Source: Bacillus sp. DNRA2
GTDB taxonomy: Bacteria > Bacillota > Bacilli > Bacillales > Cytobacillaceae
Length of the DNA: 64,000 nt
Assembly (NCBI RefSeq): GCF_012843265.1
Contig: NZ_JABAIT010000016.1
Span: 46,379 to 110,378, forward strand
Reading direction: 5' to 3'
The translations under genes and the position numbers were made by a program. Numbering within the stretch: the first letter of the stretch is position 1; every line of letters starts with the position of its first letter. This document shows, in pieces, positions 43,515 to 52,464 of the stretch. Below the pieces are notes generated by a model, which worked only from the letters and a program-made list of their open reading frames with translations, had not been told where the DNA came from and did no database searches.

Positions 43515-43586
43515 TGATCCGAGAGGGATTCGAACCCCCGACCCCATCCCTGTCAAGGATGTATTCTCCCACTGAACTATCGGATC
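43515..43586 (-). tRNA. tRNA-Val (GAC)
   Basis: 72-nt cloverleaf on the minus strand: acceptor GATCCGA / TCGGATC (7 bp), D stem GTTC / GAAT, anticodon stem CATCC / GGATG with loop TTGACAG (anticodon GAC), T arm GGGGG / CCCTC around TTCGAAT. Discriminator A; CCA is not encoded. The loop reads GAC, hence Val; it is not the Asp anticodon GTC. A single isolated tRNA with a strong terminator. Confidence 0.85.
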
Positions 43587-43795
43587 GTAATATACTAAGC
43601 AATCAGAGCAAAGTAAAATTCAGTTTTAAAGGCATATTTATTATTATATTCATAATCAAAAAAATGTCAACCAATTCCGCATCCTTAAATCTTCATATAA
43701 ATAGTGCATTGGTTTCTTCAATTTCACCATGGTTATATGTTAAAATTTTTCCTAAACAATCCGTAACCACCCCAAAATGAAAGGAGTAGTCGCCG

Positions 43796-44530
43796 ATGGT
43801 TTTCCCTCGCGGAACTATCCAGGATCACAATCTCTACAGTCACAAGCTAGGTGAAACGGTGGATTTGCTGGTTTATTTACCAGCGACATTCTCGCCCCTT
43901 TATAAATACCATGTTTTAATTGCACTAGATGGAGTGGACTATTTTCAGCTCGGTGGAATTGCTAAACTAGCCGATGAACTGCTCGAGCGAAACGAAATCG
44001 AGCGCTTGATTATTGTCGGAGTTCCCTATAAGAGTGGTAAGGATCGCCACGATAAATATCATCCAGAGGGCGAACAGTCGCAAGCATTTCTGCAATTTTT
44101 GGCTCAGGAGCTTGTTCCTTATTTGGATCATGCCTTTCCCACTTACCAAATCGGAATGGGGCGCGCGTTAATCGGTGATTCTCTAGCTGGCTATACCGCC
44201 TTCAAAGCTGCCCTCACTTATCCACACACATTTGGAAAAGTCGCCTTGCAGTCACCTTATGCTCATTCAAGCTTGATTTCCACTATTAAAGCATTTAATC
44301 ATCCCGCTTTACTCGAAATTTATCATGTTGTCGGCACCGAGGAGACTTCTGTGAAAACTACCCGCGGCAAACTTGAGAATTTTATCGAACCAAATCGCCG
44401 CCTCTCGGTTTTGCTCAGTGCCAAAGGCTTCCCGTACACCTATCAAGAATTCGAAGGTGATCACACCTGGACCTACTGGCAACCAGATTTACGAAGCGTA
44501 TTACAATCTTTATTTTTCCAAAAATCATAA
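43796..44530 (+). CDS. yjcH: Esterase-like alpha/beta hydrolase (YjcH)
   Basis: 244-residue putative esterase of the Fes/YbbA-like family. Visible: 'HVLIALDGVDYFQLG', nucleophile Ser in 'ALIGDSLAGYTAF' (G-x-S-x-x-G) and late His in 'FEGDHTWTYW'. Substrate unknown. First gene of yjcH-yjcG-yjcF, the B. subtilis arrangement. ATG follows AAAGGAGTAG. Confidence 0.82.
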   Translation: MVFPRGTIQDHNLYSHKLGETVDLLVYLPATFSPLYKYHVLIALDGVDYFQLGGIAKLADELLERNEIERLIIVGVPYKSGKDRHDKYHPEGEQSQAFLQFLAQELVPYLDHAFPTYQIGMGRALIGDSLAGYTAFKAALTYPHTFGKVALQSPYAHSSLISTIKAFNHPALLEIYHVVGTEETSVKTTRGKLENFIEPNRRLSVLLSAKGFPYTYQEFEGDHTWTYWQPDLRSVLQSLFFQKS

Positions 44531-44669
44531 AGATTAGCTGTAATGCCAAATAATAGGTTTGATAATGAAATTTTGCTATAATACTCATCATAAACTTAAA
44601 TGATAACCATATTTTTCAAATGAATATAAATGACCACATATCAATTGGAATGATCTGGGAGGTAATGAT

Positions 44670-45182
44670 ATGAAATTTGGTGTTGCGATTTTCCCCTCAA
44701 AAAAGCTGCAGGATCTCGCGAATTCCTACCGAAAACGGTACGACCCGCATTACGCCTTGATATCACCGCATATAACCTTGAAGGGGCCATTTGAGGCCGC
44801 TGAGGACCAATTTAAGGATCTTAGCCAAAGACTTACGCAAATCGCTAGCGCTACAAGACCGTTCCCTTTGAGAGTGTTAAAGGTCAGTTCGTTTAAACCT
44901 GTGAACAATGTGATTTATTTTAAAATCGATCCGATTGAACCATTGGCAAAGCTACAGCTGGCGCTACACACGGATATAATCGGTGATGCCCCGGAATATA
45001 GCTTTGTACCGCATATTACCATCGGGCAGCAGCTTTCAAATGATGAACATTCCGATGTCTACGGGCAACTACGCATGATGAAAATTGAGCATGAAGAACT
45101 CTGTGACCGCTTCCATTTATTGTATCAGCTTGAAAACGGAGCTTGGACTGTTTATGAAACATTTCGATTTGGAAAGGAATAG
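44670..45182 (+). CDS. yjcG: 2H-phosphoesterase-superfamily protein (YjcG)
   Basis: 170-residue member of the 2H superfamily: two H-x-T/S motifs, 'PHITLKGPF' and 'PHITIGQQL'. Known members hydrolyse 2',3'-cyclic phosphates or related bonds; the YjcG substrate is unknown. ATG follows GGGAGGTAATGAT. Its stop is directly followed by the acetyltransferase gene. Confidence 0.85.
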   Translation: MKFGVAIFPSKKLQDLANSYRKRYDPHYALISPHITLKGPFEAAEDQFKDLSQRLTQIASATRPFPLRVLKVSSFKPVNNVIYFKIDPIEPLAKLQLALHTDIIGDAPEYSFVPHITIGQQLSNDEHSDVYGQLRMMKIEHEELCDRFHLLYQLENGAWTVYETFRFGKE

Positions 45183-45187
45183 TGAAA

Positions 45188-45616
45188 ATGCAGGTTAAAA
45201 TCGTAACAAACGACCAAGAATTACAAGACGCCTATAGCATACGCAGCAAGGTTTTCATTGAAGAACAAAACGTACCGGCAGAAGAAGAAATCGATGAGCA
45301 TGAAACAAGTGCTGCCCATTTTGTCCTGTATGATGCATCATGTGCAGCCATTGCTGCTGGACGCTTCCGGGTACTTGAAGGAATCGGCAAAGTCGAGCGG
45401 ATTTGTGTAGTGAAGGAGCAGCGTGGCACAGGTGTTGGTAAAGTACTAATGGAACGAATCGAAGAGTATGCACATGAGCTAGGAATTTCCCAATTGAAGC
45501 TCAATGCGCAAACACAAGCCATCCCTTTTTATTCAAAACTAGGCTATGAAATCGTTTCTGAAGAATTTTTAGATGCTGGAATTCCGCATCGGACTATGAA
45601 AAAAGCTTTAGGATAA
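45188..45616 (+). CDS. yjcF: GNAT-family N-acetyltransferase (YjcF)
   Basis: 142-residue GNAT protein: 'RSKVFIEEQNVPAEEEID', 'KVERICVVKEQRGTGVGKVLM' with the acetyl-CoA loop, 'LKLNAQTQAIPFYSKLGYE'. Substrate unknown. ATG 45188 (AAAGGA 9 nt upstream) preferred over GTG 45182. Third gene of yjcHGF. Confidence 0.83.
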   Translation: MQVKIVTNDQELQDAYSIRSKVFIEEQNVPAEEEIDEHETSAAHFVLYDASCAAIAAGRFRVLEGIGKVERICVVKEQRGTGVGKVLMERIEEYAHELGISQLKLNAQTQAIPFYSKLGYEIVSEEFLDAGIPHRTMKKALG

Positions 45617-45645
45617 ACAAGGACATATACGTTGAAGATGATAGC

Positions 45646-45679
45646 ACATGCAGGGGACATTACACCTCTGCATGTTTTT
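45646..45679 (+). terminator. Terminator of yjcHGF
   Basis: ACATGCAG / CTGCATGT stem with T-run. Confidence 0.75.
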
Positions 45680-45821
45680 GTTTGGTAACTTTTCTGTCTT
45701 TAGCTTGGGGTAAAATTTTGATATGATTATTTTTGTATTATTTTTCACAGATAAACCATAGGCTTTTGTATATTGATTTTGCAAAAATGCCTCCAATATA
45801 ATTAAAAAGAGGTACCCTCCT

Positions 45822-48146
45822 ATGAAAACTGCTATTTTCCTTGATGATAAAATCCATTTAGAAAAGCTTAATCGCGAGCAATATCAACGAATCTATGAAG
45901 CTGGTAAAAAAGGTGAACTAGCCTGCCCTAGCTGTGGCGCTGCGGTTCGCTTGTATTTGGGGATTATGGAAGAACCGCATTTCTTTCATGTTGTTGCGTC
46001 TAGTGACGTTTGTGATGATCTTCCTGAGCAATTATTTGAGGAACCAAAAGTTATAGCTACCACGAGTGATGACGGCTATATTGAACGAAACGGCTTCCGC
46101 ATCCCCGTATCCCGCTCAGTTGGTTCAGCTACAGCGACATCTTCTTCTGCAACGGCAACTCGGCAAGCTGCCAAGAAACGCCCAAAGCAGTTAAAGGTTG
46201 ATCGACCGTTTGCGAAAGCAGCTGCCTATCAAAGTGATGCAACGCATCCTTATTTAGCGGAGTTGGCCCAAGCAGGGTTTATGCTTGATGCAAGCCAGGC
46301 TGCTGCTGTAACGAACACTGAAGGTCCACTTCTCGTTCTCGCCGGAGCCGGTAGTGGAAAAACGCGAGTATTAACGGCACGGACAGCATTCATGCTTGTT
46401 GAAAAACGAATCGCGCCAAATTCAATTATGCTTGTGACGTTTACTGCGAAAGCTGCAGCGGAAATGAAGGAGCGACTAACTCGATACCCGAAGCTTTCGC
46501 CAAGCCTAATTAATGGACTTGTCACAGGCACATTTCACAGTATTTTCTACCGGATACTAGCTTTCCATGCCCGTGAAAAATGGGATTCTCGCAATCTGTT
46601 GAAAAAAGATTGGCAGAAGGAACAAATTTTAAAAGAGGCTGGCAAAGGGCTGGAGTTGGACGAAAAGGAATTTTCCTATGACCTAGCCTTACAAAAAATC
46701 AGCTACTGGAAAAACAACCTTGAATGGCCAGATACCGTTAAACCGGCTGATGCTTGGGAGGAAAAGGTTGCGATTTTGTACAAGCATTACGAGGAATCCT
46801 TGCGCAACAACCATTTGTTTGATTTTGACGATATGTTGATTGGCTGTTATCAGCTGTTCCTTGATGACCCAGCTCTGCTTGTAACCTATCAAAATCGCTT
46901 TCAATATTTTTTAATCGACGAGCTGCAGGATATTAACAAGGTGCAGTATGAATTGATTAAATTGCTGTCGGCGAGATCGAAAAATGTATGCGGGGTTGGC
47001 GATGATGATCAATCCATCTACGCGTTCCGTGGAAGTGATCCGTCATACTTGCTTGATTTTGAGTATGATTTTCCAAATGCGCAAACGGTTGTACTCGATC
47101 AAAACTACCGTTCAAGCCATGAAATCGTCTCTGTTGCCAATAAGATTATCAGCCAAAATAAGCGCCGTCGTACTAAATCGATGAATGCCCAATCCAGTTA
47201 TCATCAGGCGCCGATTGCTTTCTATCCTTATGATGAAGAAGAAGAAGCAACGATGATTTTAACTGACTTGTTGGAAAAAATCGGACAGGGTAAGCGTCCA
47301 AGCGATTTTGCGATATTGTTTCGGACCAATACGGGGAGCCGAGCCGTGTTTGAACGGCTTGTTCATTCCAGCATTCCGTTTAAAATTGATCAGGATATCG
47401 AGTCCTTTTATGATCGCTTCATCGTTAAAGGGATGCTCGCTTTTTTACGTTTGAGTGTGAACGAGGATGACCAACATGCTATTCAGGCGGTGTTGCCTGC
47501 TATGTTTATTCGGCAAAATGCACTTCAAGACATTAAAGCTGATAGTATTTTATCAGACTGCACAATGCTTGAATCACTGTCACGGCTGAAAACGTCGTAT
47601 GCTTTTCAAGCTCGGAAGTTAAAAAAACTGGTTCCTATATTGCGGGGCTTAGGGACATTGTCCCCAGCTGTTGCGATTGAAACAGTGGAAAAGGAGCTTG
47701 GATTTGCTGATTTTGTCAAGAAACGCGGCAATGAAGGTAATATGCTTGATAAAGGCTCAGACGATGTGCGTGATTTAAAGGTTGCAGCGAAGAACTTTAC
47801 GAATGTGGCCGAGTTTCTTGAGCATACCGACCACATGAAGGCGATGAATAAAGAAATGAAGGTCATTTCTAAAAATGTTCAGGATGCGGTTACGTTAAGT
47901 ACGATTCATCGTTCAAAAGGGCTTGAGTATAATACTGTTTATGTGTTGGGGACAGTCGACGGAACGATCCCCCATGATTATTCGTTGGAATCGCTGCGTG
48001 GCGGAGATCAGGCTCCACTTGAAGAAGAACGACGGTTACTATATGTAGCAGTAACGCGTGCTCAGGATGAATTGTATTTATCAATTCCAGAGCGAATTCG
48101 TGGCAAAAAGGCCAATCCATCGCGATTTTTATCAATATTAAAATAG
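45822..48146 (+). CDS. yjcD: UvrD/Rep-type ATP-dependent DNA helicase (YjcD) with CoiA-like N-terminal zinc module
   Basis: 774-residue superfamily 1A helicase. Residues 1-75 form a separate domain with Cys35-PSC38, His53 and His56 (CPSC...HFFH). A Ser/Ala/Thr-rich linker (about 98-125) follows. The helicase core has Walker A AGAGSGKT, 'GTFHSIFYRIL', Walker B 'FLIDELQDIN', 'GDDDQSIYAFRGSDP', 'DQNYRSSHEI' and late 'STIHRSKGLEYNTVYV' and 'RRLLYVAVTRAQ'. It unwinds DNA in the 3'-5' direction by family knowledge. The N-terminal Cys/His pattern matches CoiA in this window position for position. Single gene, convergent with spoVIF. Confidence 0.9.
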   Translation: MKTAIFLDDKIHLEKLNREQYQRIYEAGKKGELACPSCGAAVRLYLGIMEEPHFFHVVASSDVCDDLPEQLFEEPKVIATTSDDGYIERNGFRIPVSRSVGSATATSSSATATRQAAKKRPKQLKVDRPFAKAAAYQSDATHPYLAELAQAGFMLDASQAAAVTNTEGPLLVLAGAGSGKTRVLTARTAFMLVEKRIAPNSIMLVTFTAKAAAEMKERLTRYPKLSPSLINGLVTGTFHSIFYRILAFHAREKWDSRNLLKKDWQKEQILKEAGKGLELDEKEFSYDLALQKISYWKNNLEWPDTVKPADAWEEKVAILYKHYEESLRNNHLFDFDDMLIGCYQLFLDDPALLVTYQNRFQYFLIDELQDINKVQYELIKLLSARSKNVCGVGDDDQSIYAFRGSDPSYLLDFEYDFPNAQTVVLDQNYRSSHEIVSVANKIISQNKRRRTKSMNAQSSYHQAPIAFYPYDEEEEATMILTDLLEKIGQGKRPSDFAILFRTNTGSRAVFERLVHSSIPFKIDQDIESFYDRFIVKGMLAFLRLSVNEDDQHAIQAVLPAMFIRQNALQDIKADSILSDCTMLESLSRLKTSYAFQARKLKKLVPILRGLGTLSPAVAIETVEKELGFADFVKKRGNEGNMLDKGSDDVRDLKVAAKNFTNVAEFLEHTDHMKAMNKEMKVISKNVQDAVTLSTIHRSKGLEYNTVYVLGTVDGTIPHDYSLESLRGGDQAPLEEERRLLYVAVTRAQDELYLSIPERIRGKKANPSRFLSILK

Positions 48147-48176
48147 TTAGGTATGGATTCAAGTGGACATATAAAT

Positions 48177-48213
48177 AAAAACGCATGGACCTCAAATAGT
48201 CCATGCGTTTTTT
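48177..48213. terminator. Bidirectional terminator between yjcD and spoVIF
   Basis: AAAACGCATGGAC / GTCCATGCGTTTT stem with T-run. Same core as at 21961-21999. Confidence 0.85.
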
Positions 48214-48225
48214 CGTACCCTAAAG

Positions 48226-48480
48226 TTATTTTTTATTAATCATTTTTGAAATCGAATTGAAGTCTAATGACTTGCCATCTTTGATGATTGACGAGACAAT
48301 TTTGTCTTCCATTTCCCTTGATACTGGCTTACCAGCTATTTGGGATACTTGACGGATTACACCTCGCACTGTTTTTTCGTCCTTGAAATTCGCATTTTGT
48401 AATGAGTTAGCTAGCGCAAAGATATCATTCATGTTCACGCCAGTTTTCTTTTCAACGTTTTTAAAGAACCCGTTATCCAT
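48226..48480 (-). CDS. spoVIF: Stage VI sporulation protein F
   Basis: 84-residue SpoVIF (YjcC): 'DNGFFKNVEKKTGVNMNDIFALANSLQNANF' in overlapping segments, then 'VRGVIRQVSQIAGKPVS'. Known in B. subtilis as a mother-cell protein needed for GerE-dependent coat gene expression. ATG 48480 gives the family N-terminus; AAGGAGG lies 13 nt upstream, and GTG codons between offer an alternative. Synteny with yjcD supports the call. Confidence 0.87.
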   Translation of the reverse strand: MDNGFFKNVEKKTGVNMNDIFALANSLQNANFKDEKTVRGVIRQVSQIAGKPVSREMEDKIVSSIIKDGKSLDFNSISKMINKK

Positions 48481-48577
48481 GTGTAACACCACGCCTCCTT
48501 CTTTAACTTATGTATCCTATGAAAAAAGGGCAGGTTTGGTGAATTGTCTAGATAGGTTTGGAGTCCACAAAAAGAAA

Positions 48578-48607
48578 GAGATTGACCCTAGATGTTGGAT
48601 CAATCTC
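48578..48607 (-). terminator. Terminator downstream of the yjcZ-type gene
   Basis: GAGATTGA-CC / GG-TCAATCTC with T-rich tail on the minus strand. Confidence 0.65.
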
Positions 48608-48679
48608 AACTTGCTTGTTTTGAAAAAGGGTATTGGGAATCAACAGGGAAGGAGTCAATCCCCTGATAAGCATCCTGTA

Positions 48680-48814
48680 TTAGTTATAGAAGCTAGCTCC
48701 AACAATAATTAACAAGATGAACAATACGACGATAAGAACGAATGTTGAACCGCCGTAACCGTAACCGCCGCCGTATCCATATCCGTAACCGCAGCCGCCG
48801 CCAAAGAAGCCCAT
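48680..48814 (-). CDS. YjcZ-family sporulation peptide
   Basis: 44-residue peptide: a Gly/Tyr-rich head ([20 protein letters not shown]) followed by a hydrophobic tail '[20 protein letters not shown]'. This is the YjcZ/SscA-type layout of small spore peptides. ATG 48814 follows GAGGTGACAAATT. It lies beside spoVIF, as yjcZ does in related genomes. Expression in the mother cell is inferred. Confidence 0.85.
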   Translation of the reverse strand: MGFFGGGCGYGYGYGGGYGYGGSTFVLIVVLFILLIIVGASFYN

Positions 48815-48954
48815 AATTTGTCACCTCACTTTTCCTTTGCTCAATATAAGATATGTAAAAGCGGAAAAAGTGTTATGGGCACAGTCCAAAAAATTCTAAA
48901 TACGATAAACGTTTCCACTGGTTGGTTTGATTGCTAATGGTTATCCGCGAAAAA

Positions 48955-49311
48955 TCAGCCTTTTGGTTTAAACATTAACGCTCCAATGAAACCAAAAATA
49001 ATAGCTGCAGAAATCCCCGAGCTCGTTACTTCGAACATTCCGGTTAATACGCCCACCAAGCCATGCTGGTCAGCCTCCTGCAACGCGCCGTGAACTAATG
49101 AATTCCCGAAGCTTGTAATAGGAATGGTCGCACCCGCACCAGCAAAATCCACTAATGGCTCGTATAGACCAAAGCCATCCATAACCGCTCCGATGACAAC
49201 AAGTAGACTCAACGTATGTCCTGGTGTTAATTTGGCTACATCAAAGAGGAGTTGGCCTAATACGCATATCAGCCCCCCAACGACAAAAGCCCAGAAAAAC
49301 ATCGGCAACAT
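48955..49311 (-). CDS. spoVAE: Stage V sporulation protein AE (SpoVAEb type)
   Basis: 118-residue membrane protein with about four spans: '[24 protein letters not shown]', '[20 protein letters not shown]' and '[18 protein letters not shown]'. Part of the SpoVA channel that moves Ca-DPA. ATG follows AAAGGAGGGATTGTT. Last gene of YlaJ-like/spoVAC/spoVAD/spoVAE. Confidence 0.88.
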   Translation of the reverse strand: MLPMFFWAFVVGGLICVLGQLLFDVAKLTPGHTLSLLVVIGAVMDGFGLYEPLVDFAGAGATIPITSFGNSLVHGALQEADQHGLVGVLTGMFEVTSSGISAAIIFGFIGALMFKPKG

Positions 49312-49408
49312 AACAATCCCTCCTTTTACCCATGATTTGCTAAAAATTGACTGAGGAGTTTGATTTGACTATAGATTACCTTTTCATTTCTGATTCGTCA
49401 TAATGATT

Positions 49409-50422
49409 CTACGGCATCTCTATTGACACAGCATGAGCGATGCACGGAATACTTTCACCCTGTTGGAACGATAAAGGTGATAATAGCGCACCTGTTGCTA
49501 CGACAAGTATTTTCTTGTAGGTCCCCTTTTTCATTTCGTTCAGTAAATGACCGTATACTACGGATGCTGAACAGCCCGCTCCGCTTGCACCAGCTTGGAC
49601 AGGTTGATCACTTTTATAAATCAACATTCCGCAATCCTTAAACTTTTCCTCAGTCAGATTAATGTTGCTCTTACCCAACAATTCCATTGCTGTTTCATGC
49701 CCGATTCGTCCTAAGTCGCCGGTCACGATGAGGTCATAATAATCGGCATTGCGCCCCAAATCGTTAAAATGAGCGGTAATCGTATCAGCCGCTGCCGGGG
49801 CCATCGCTCCTCCCATATTGAACGGATCGGTGATACCCATGTCGATTACTTTGCCGATAGTCGCAGATGTAGTCACTGGATCAGCTGCATTCCCTGAGTT
49901 CTTCGCCAAGACAGCCACTCCAGCACCTGTTACTGTCCATTGTGCAGTGGGTGGCTTTTGACCACCGTATTCGGTTGGATAGCGGAATTGCTTTTCCGCT
50001 GCAGCATTGTGGCTGGCTGCTCCAGTTAAAATATAATTTGCCCCTTGATAATTGATTAAAAAAGATGCCAGTGCAAGTCCCTCCATTGAGGTTGAACAAG
50101 CCCCAAATAAGCCCATATAAGGTAACTGTAATGTCCGAGCCGCAAAGCTGGTCGGGGTAATTTGGTTAATTAAATCTCCAGCGATAAAAAACTGAAATTG
50201 ATCCTTTTGCAGATTTCCTTTTTGAATTGCAGTCTGCGCTGCTTCTTCTATTAAGACACGATGGGCTTTTTCATACGAATCCTGCCCCATCCATAAATCC
50301 TCATGTAAAATATCAAAGTCGTTAGCGAGATTGCCGTTAGCTTCAAACGGACCGCCTGAAACACCGGTAGATATAATGGAGGGCTGGCTTTCAAACAGCC
50401 AACTTTGCTTGCCTTTTAGCAA
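49409..50422 (-). CDS. spoVAD: Stage V sporulation protein AD
   Basis: 337-residue SpoVAD with a thiolase-like fold: 'QSWLFESQPSIISTGVSGGPFEANG' opening, 'GACSTSMEGLALASFLI', 'DLGRIGHETAMELLG' and 'GASGAGCSASVVYGHLL'. Known to bind dipicolinic acid. TTG 50422 abuts the spoVAC stop, with GGGGGG 8 nt upstream. Confidence 0.9.
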   Translation of the reverse strand: MLKGKQSWLFESQPSIISTGVSGGPFEANGNLANDFDILHEDLWMGQDSYEKAHRVLIEEAAQTAIQKGNLQKDQFQFFIAGDLINQITPTSFAARTLQLPYMGLFGACSTSMEGLALASFLINYQGANYILTGAASHNAAAEKQFRYPTEYGGQKPPTAQWTVTGAGVAVLAKNSGNAADPVTTSATIGKVIDMGITDPFNMGGAMAPAAADTITAHFNDLGRNADYYDLIVTGDLGRIGHETAMELLGKSNINLTEEKFKDCGMLIYKSDQPVQAGASGAGCSASVVYGHLLNEMKKGTYKKILVVATGALLSPLSFQQGESIPCIAHAVSIEMP

Positions 50423-50905
50423 TTAAATGACCCCCCAAATTGTCAATAGCGTTTTAATCAGTGCAACTACAAATGCCGAAAAAACACCAAACAAAATCAC
50501 TGAGCCAGCAAGCTTAAACATGTTACCACCGACACCAAGGACATAACCTTCTGTACGGTGTTCAATCGCCGCAGAAATTACCGCATTGCCAAATCCGGTT
50601 ACAGGTACAGCACTTCCAGCACCGCCAATCTGGCCAATGTGATCATAAACGCCAAATCCTGTCAGTAGCATGGCAAAGAAAACCATCGTTGCCACGGTTG
50701 GATTACCGGTAGTTTGTTCAGTGAACCGAAAAAAATAAATATAAAAATAACTGACTGCTTGGCCAATTAAACATATTGTGCCACCAACCAAAAATGCCTT
50801 CAGGCAATTTTTAAGTACAGGTCGTTGAGTCTCATGTTTTTTCTGCAATTCTTGGTATTCCAATTGTTCAGGGGTTAGTTTTTGCAGTTGTTCTTTTTTT
50901 CCCAA
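50423..50905 (-). CDS. spoVAC: Stage V sporulation protein AC
   Basis: 160-residue membrane protein with about four spans: 'KNCLKAFLVGGTICLIGQ', 'GVYDHIGQIGGAGSAVPVTGFGNAV', 'GNMFKLAGSVILFGVFSAFV', in segments. SpoVAC can act as a mechanosensitive channel for DPA. TTG start after AAGGGA. Follows the YhcN-like gene by 16 bp. Confidence 0.9.
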   Translation of the reverse strand: MGKKEQLQKLTPEQLEYQELQKKHETQRPVLKNCLKAFLVGGTICLIGQAVSYFYIYFFRFTEQTTGNPTVATMVFFAMLLTGFGVYDHIGQIGGAGSAVPVTGFGNAVISAAIEHRTEGYVLGVGGNMFKLAGSVILFGVFSAFVVALIKTLLTIWGVI

Positions 50906-50921
50906 GAAAATTCCCTTCCTT

Positions 50922-51410
50922 TCACGTAAGCTCTTTTTTCAGTTCAATGATTTCATTCAACTTTTTCTCTGCCTCTTTATCGGAATGTTTTGGGTCATTT
51001 TCATCATTAATGAGTTCAATTACATCTAAAAAAATTTTATAGTCACTTGAAATGATGAAATCCTCCTTAGGGAATTTCTTTTCAAGCTTTTCATTGATTT
51101 CTTTTTCAATTTGTTTCATTCGGAAACGGTGCATGTGTTTTACCTTGTAGGCTACAACCGTATCCTTTTTCCCTTTTACGATGGCAACATCATATACTGG
51201 TTCAATCGCCATAACCTCTTTGCGCACTTTTTTAAGTGTTTCCATGTCCTCTGATTCATTTGTTCCAAATACTGTCGGGCGCGGGTCAACTTTTTTAAGT
51301 AGAGCTACTTTTGTCTCAGAACCTGAGTAATTGGTACATCCTCCTAATACTACAATGATAAAAGCAAGGATCCATTTCAGTTTGGGTGGAGTTATGAGGT
51401 TTGTTTTCAT
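50922..51410 (-). CDS. YhcN/YlaJ-family sporulation lipoprotein
   Basis: 162 residues: signal peptide with lipobox 'VVLGGCTNYSG', then a small domain with 'YDVAIVKGKKDTVVAYKVKHMHRFRMKQIEKEINEKLEKKF' in segments, typical of YhcN/YlaJ spore lipoproteins. These locate to the spore inner membrane and often accompany second spoVA operons. ATG follows AGGAAGGGAC. First gene of the spoVAC-AD-AE operon; a forespore promoter was not identified by eye. Confidence 0.82.
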   Translation of the reverse strand: MKTNLITPPKLKWILAFIIVVLGGCTNYSGSETKVALLKKVDPRPTVFGTNESEDMETLKKVRKEVMAIEPVYDVAIVKGKKDTVVAYKVKHMHRFRMKQIEKEINEKLEKKFPKEDFIISSDYKIFLDVIELINDENDPKHSDKEAEKKLNEIIELKKELT

Positions 51411-51539
51411 AAAAGTCCCTTCCTAATTCTTTAAATGATGGGGTGAAGATACCTGTTTATTTTCTACTTCTGCAGGGATTTTATGAATGTACTGAAAAAT
51501 TTTTTCTTTTTTTGTAAAATAAATTCCATTATAAAAAAA

Positions 51540-51566
51540 AAAACCAAGCCGAAGCTTGGTTTTTTA
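51540..51566 (-). terminator. Terminator of fabI
   Basis: AACCAAGC / GCTTGGTT with T-run on the minus strand. Confidence 0.85.
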
Positions 51567-51577
51567 GTCTAATCATA

Positions 51578-52354
51578 TTATAGAGCAATGGTATGGTAAC
51601 CAGAGTCAACATGAATGTTCTCTCCTGTAATACCACGAGACATATTACTGAATAGGAATACTGCAGTGTCGCCAACCTCTTCAGTATCTGTCCCACGACG
51701 AAGCGGAGCGCGTTTTTCAATGTGCTTTAAGATTTCGTTAAAATCACCGATACCCTTAGCAGAAAGCGTACGAATCGGACCAGCAGAGATAGAGTTGATG
51801 CGGATTCCGTGCGGACCTAAATCACTAGCTAAATAACGAACACTTGCTTCAAGTGATGCTTTTGCGACACCCATAACATTGTAGTTTGGTAAGACGCGCT
51901 CTCCACCAAGGTAAGTAAGCGTAACGATACTGCCGCCTTCTGTCATAAGGCCTTTCGCTTCCTTACAAACTGCAGTTAAAGAATAAGCGCTGATATTATG
52001 CGCTAAAAGGAAACCGTCACGAGTTGTGTTCATATAGTCGCCTTCAAGCTCTTCTTTTTTAGCAAAAGCAATACAGTGTGCTACACCATGAATCACACCA
52101 ATTTTTTCTTTAATATCAGCAAAGCATTTTGCGATTTCTTCATCATTTGTAATATCACATGGTAAAACTAGCGAATCATTACCTTCTAATGTTTCAGCTA
52201 ATTCTCTTACGCCCTTTTCTAATCTATCACCTGCATATGTAAATACAATTCTGGCTCCCGCCGTATGAAGTGAACGAGCGATACCCCAGGCAATACTACG
52301 TTTATTTGCTACACCCATAACTACATAAGTTTTTCCAGCTAAAGAAAGAGTCAT
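51578..52354 (-). CDS. fabI: Enoyl-[acyl-carrier-protein] reductase (NADH)
   Basis: 258-residue FabI: 'VVMGVANKRSIAWGIARSL' with the FabI cofactor loop, 'LTYLGGERVLPNYNVMGVAKA' region carrying the Tyr-x6-Lys pair in segments, and 'AGPIRTLSAKGIGDF'. Last reductive step of fatty-acid elongation; target of triclosan. ATG 52354 has GGAGGG 7 nt upstream. A FapR box overlaps the promoter, so malonyl-CoA-responsive control is well supported. Confidence 0.93.
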   Translation of the reverse strand: MTLSLAGKTYVVMGVANKRSIAWGIARSLHTAGARIVFTYAGDRLEKGVRELAETLEGNDSLVLPCDITNDEEIAKCFADIKEKIGVIHGVAHCIAFAKKEELEGDYMNTTRDGFLLAHNISAYSLTAVCKEAKGLMTEGGSIVTLTYLGGERVLPNYNVMGVAKASLEASVRYLASDLGPHGIRINSISAGPIRTLSAKGIGDFNEILKHIEKRAPLRRGTDTEEVGDTAVFLFSNMSRGITGENIHVDSGYHTIAL

Positions 52355-52381
52355 CAATTACCCTCCTATTAATACATGATA

Positions 52382-52430
52382 TTAGTACCTAGTACTAATC
52401 TTACTATATTGATCTATAAAAGAAAAGCAA
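52382..52430 (-). promoter_or_regulatory. fabI promoter with FapR operator
   Basis: Minus strand: -35 TTGCTT (52425-52430), 16-bp spacer, -10 TATAGT (52403-52408). Directly downstream, TTAGTACCTAGTACTAA (52382-52398) matches the FapR consensus and covers the expected transcription start. Confidence 0.85.
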
Positions 52431-52464
52431 AAATTCATATCCATCTTTTCCAAAAACCGAAAAA

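Noticed and set aside
43515..43586. tRNA-Asp
   Set aside because: The anticodon loop TTGACAG reads GAC (Val), not GTC.
41852..43586. Prophage
   Set aside because: Apart from one recombinase there are no structural, lysis, replication or repressor genes nearby.
45232..45522. Minus-strand open frames opposite yjcF
   Set aside because: They are low-complexity, lack ribosome sites, and the plus-strand GNAT protein is clear.
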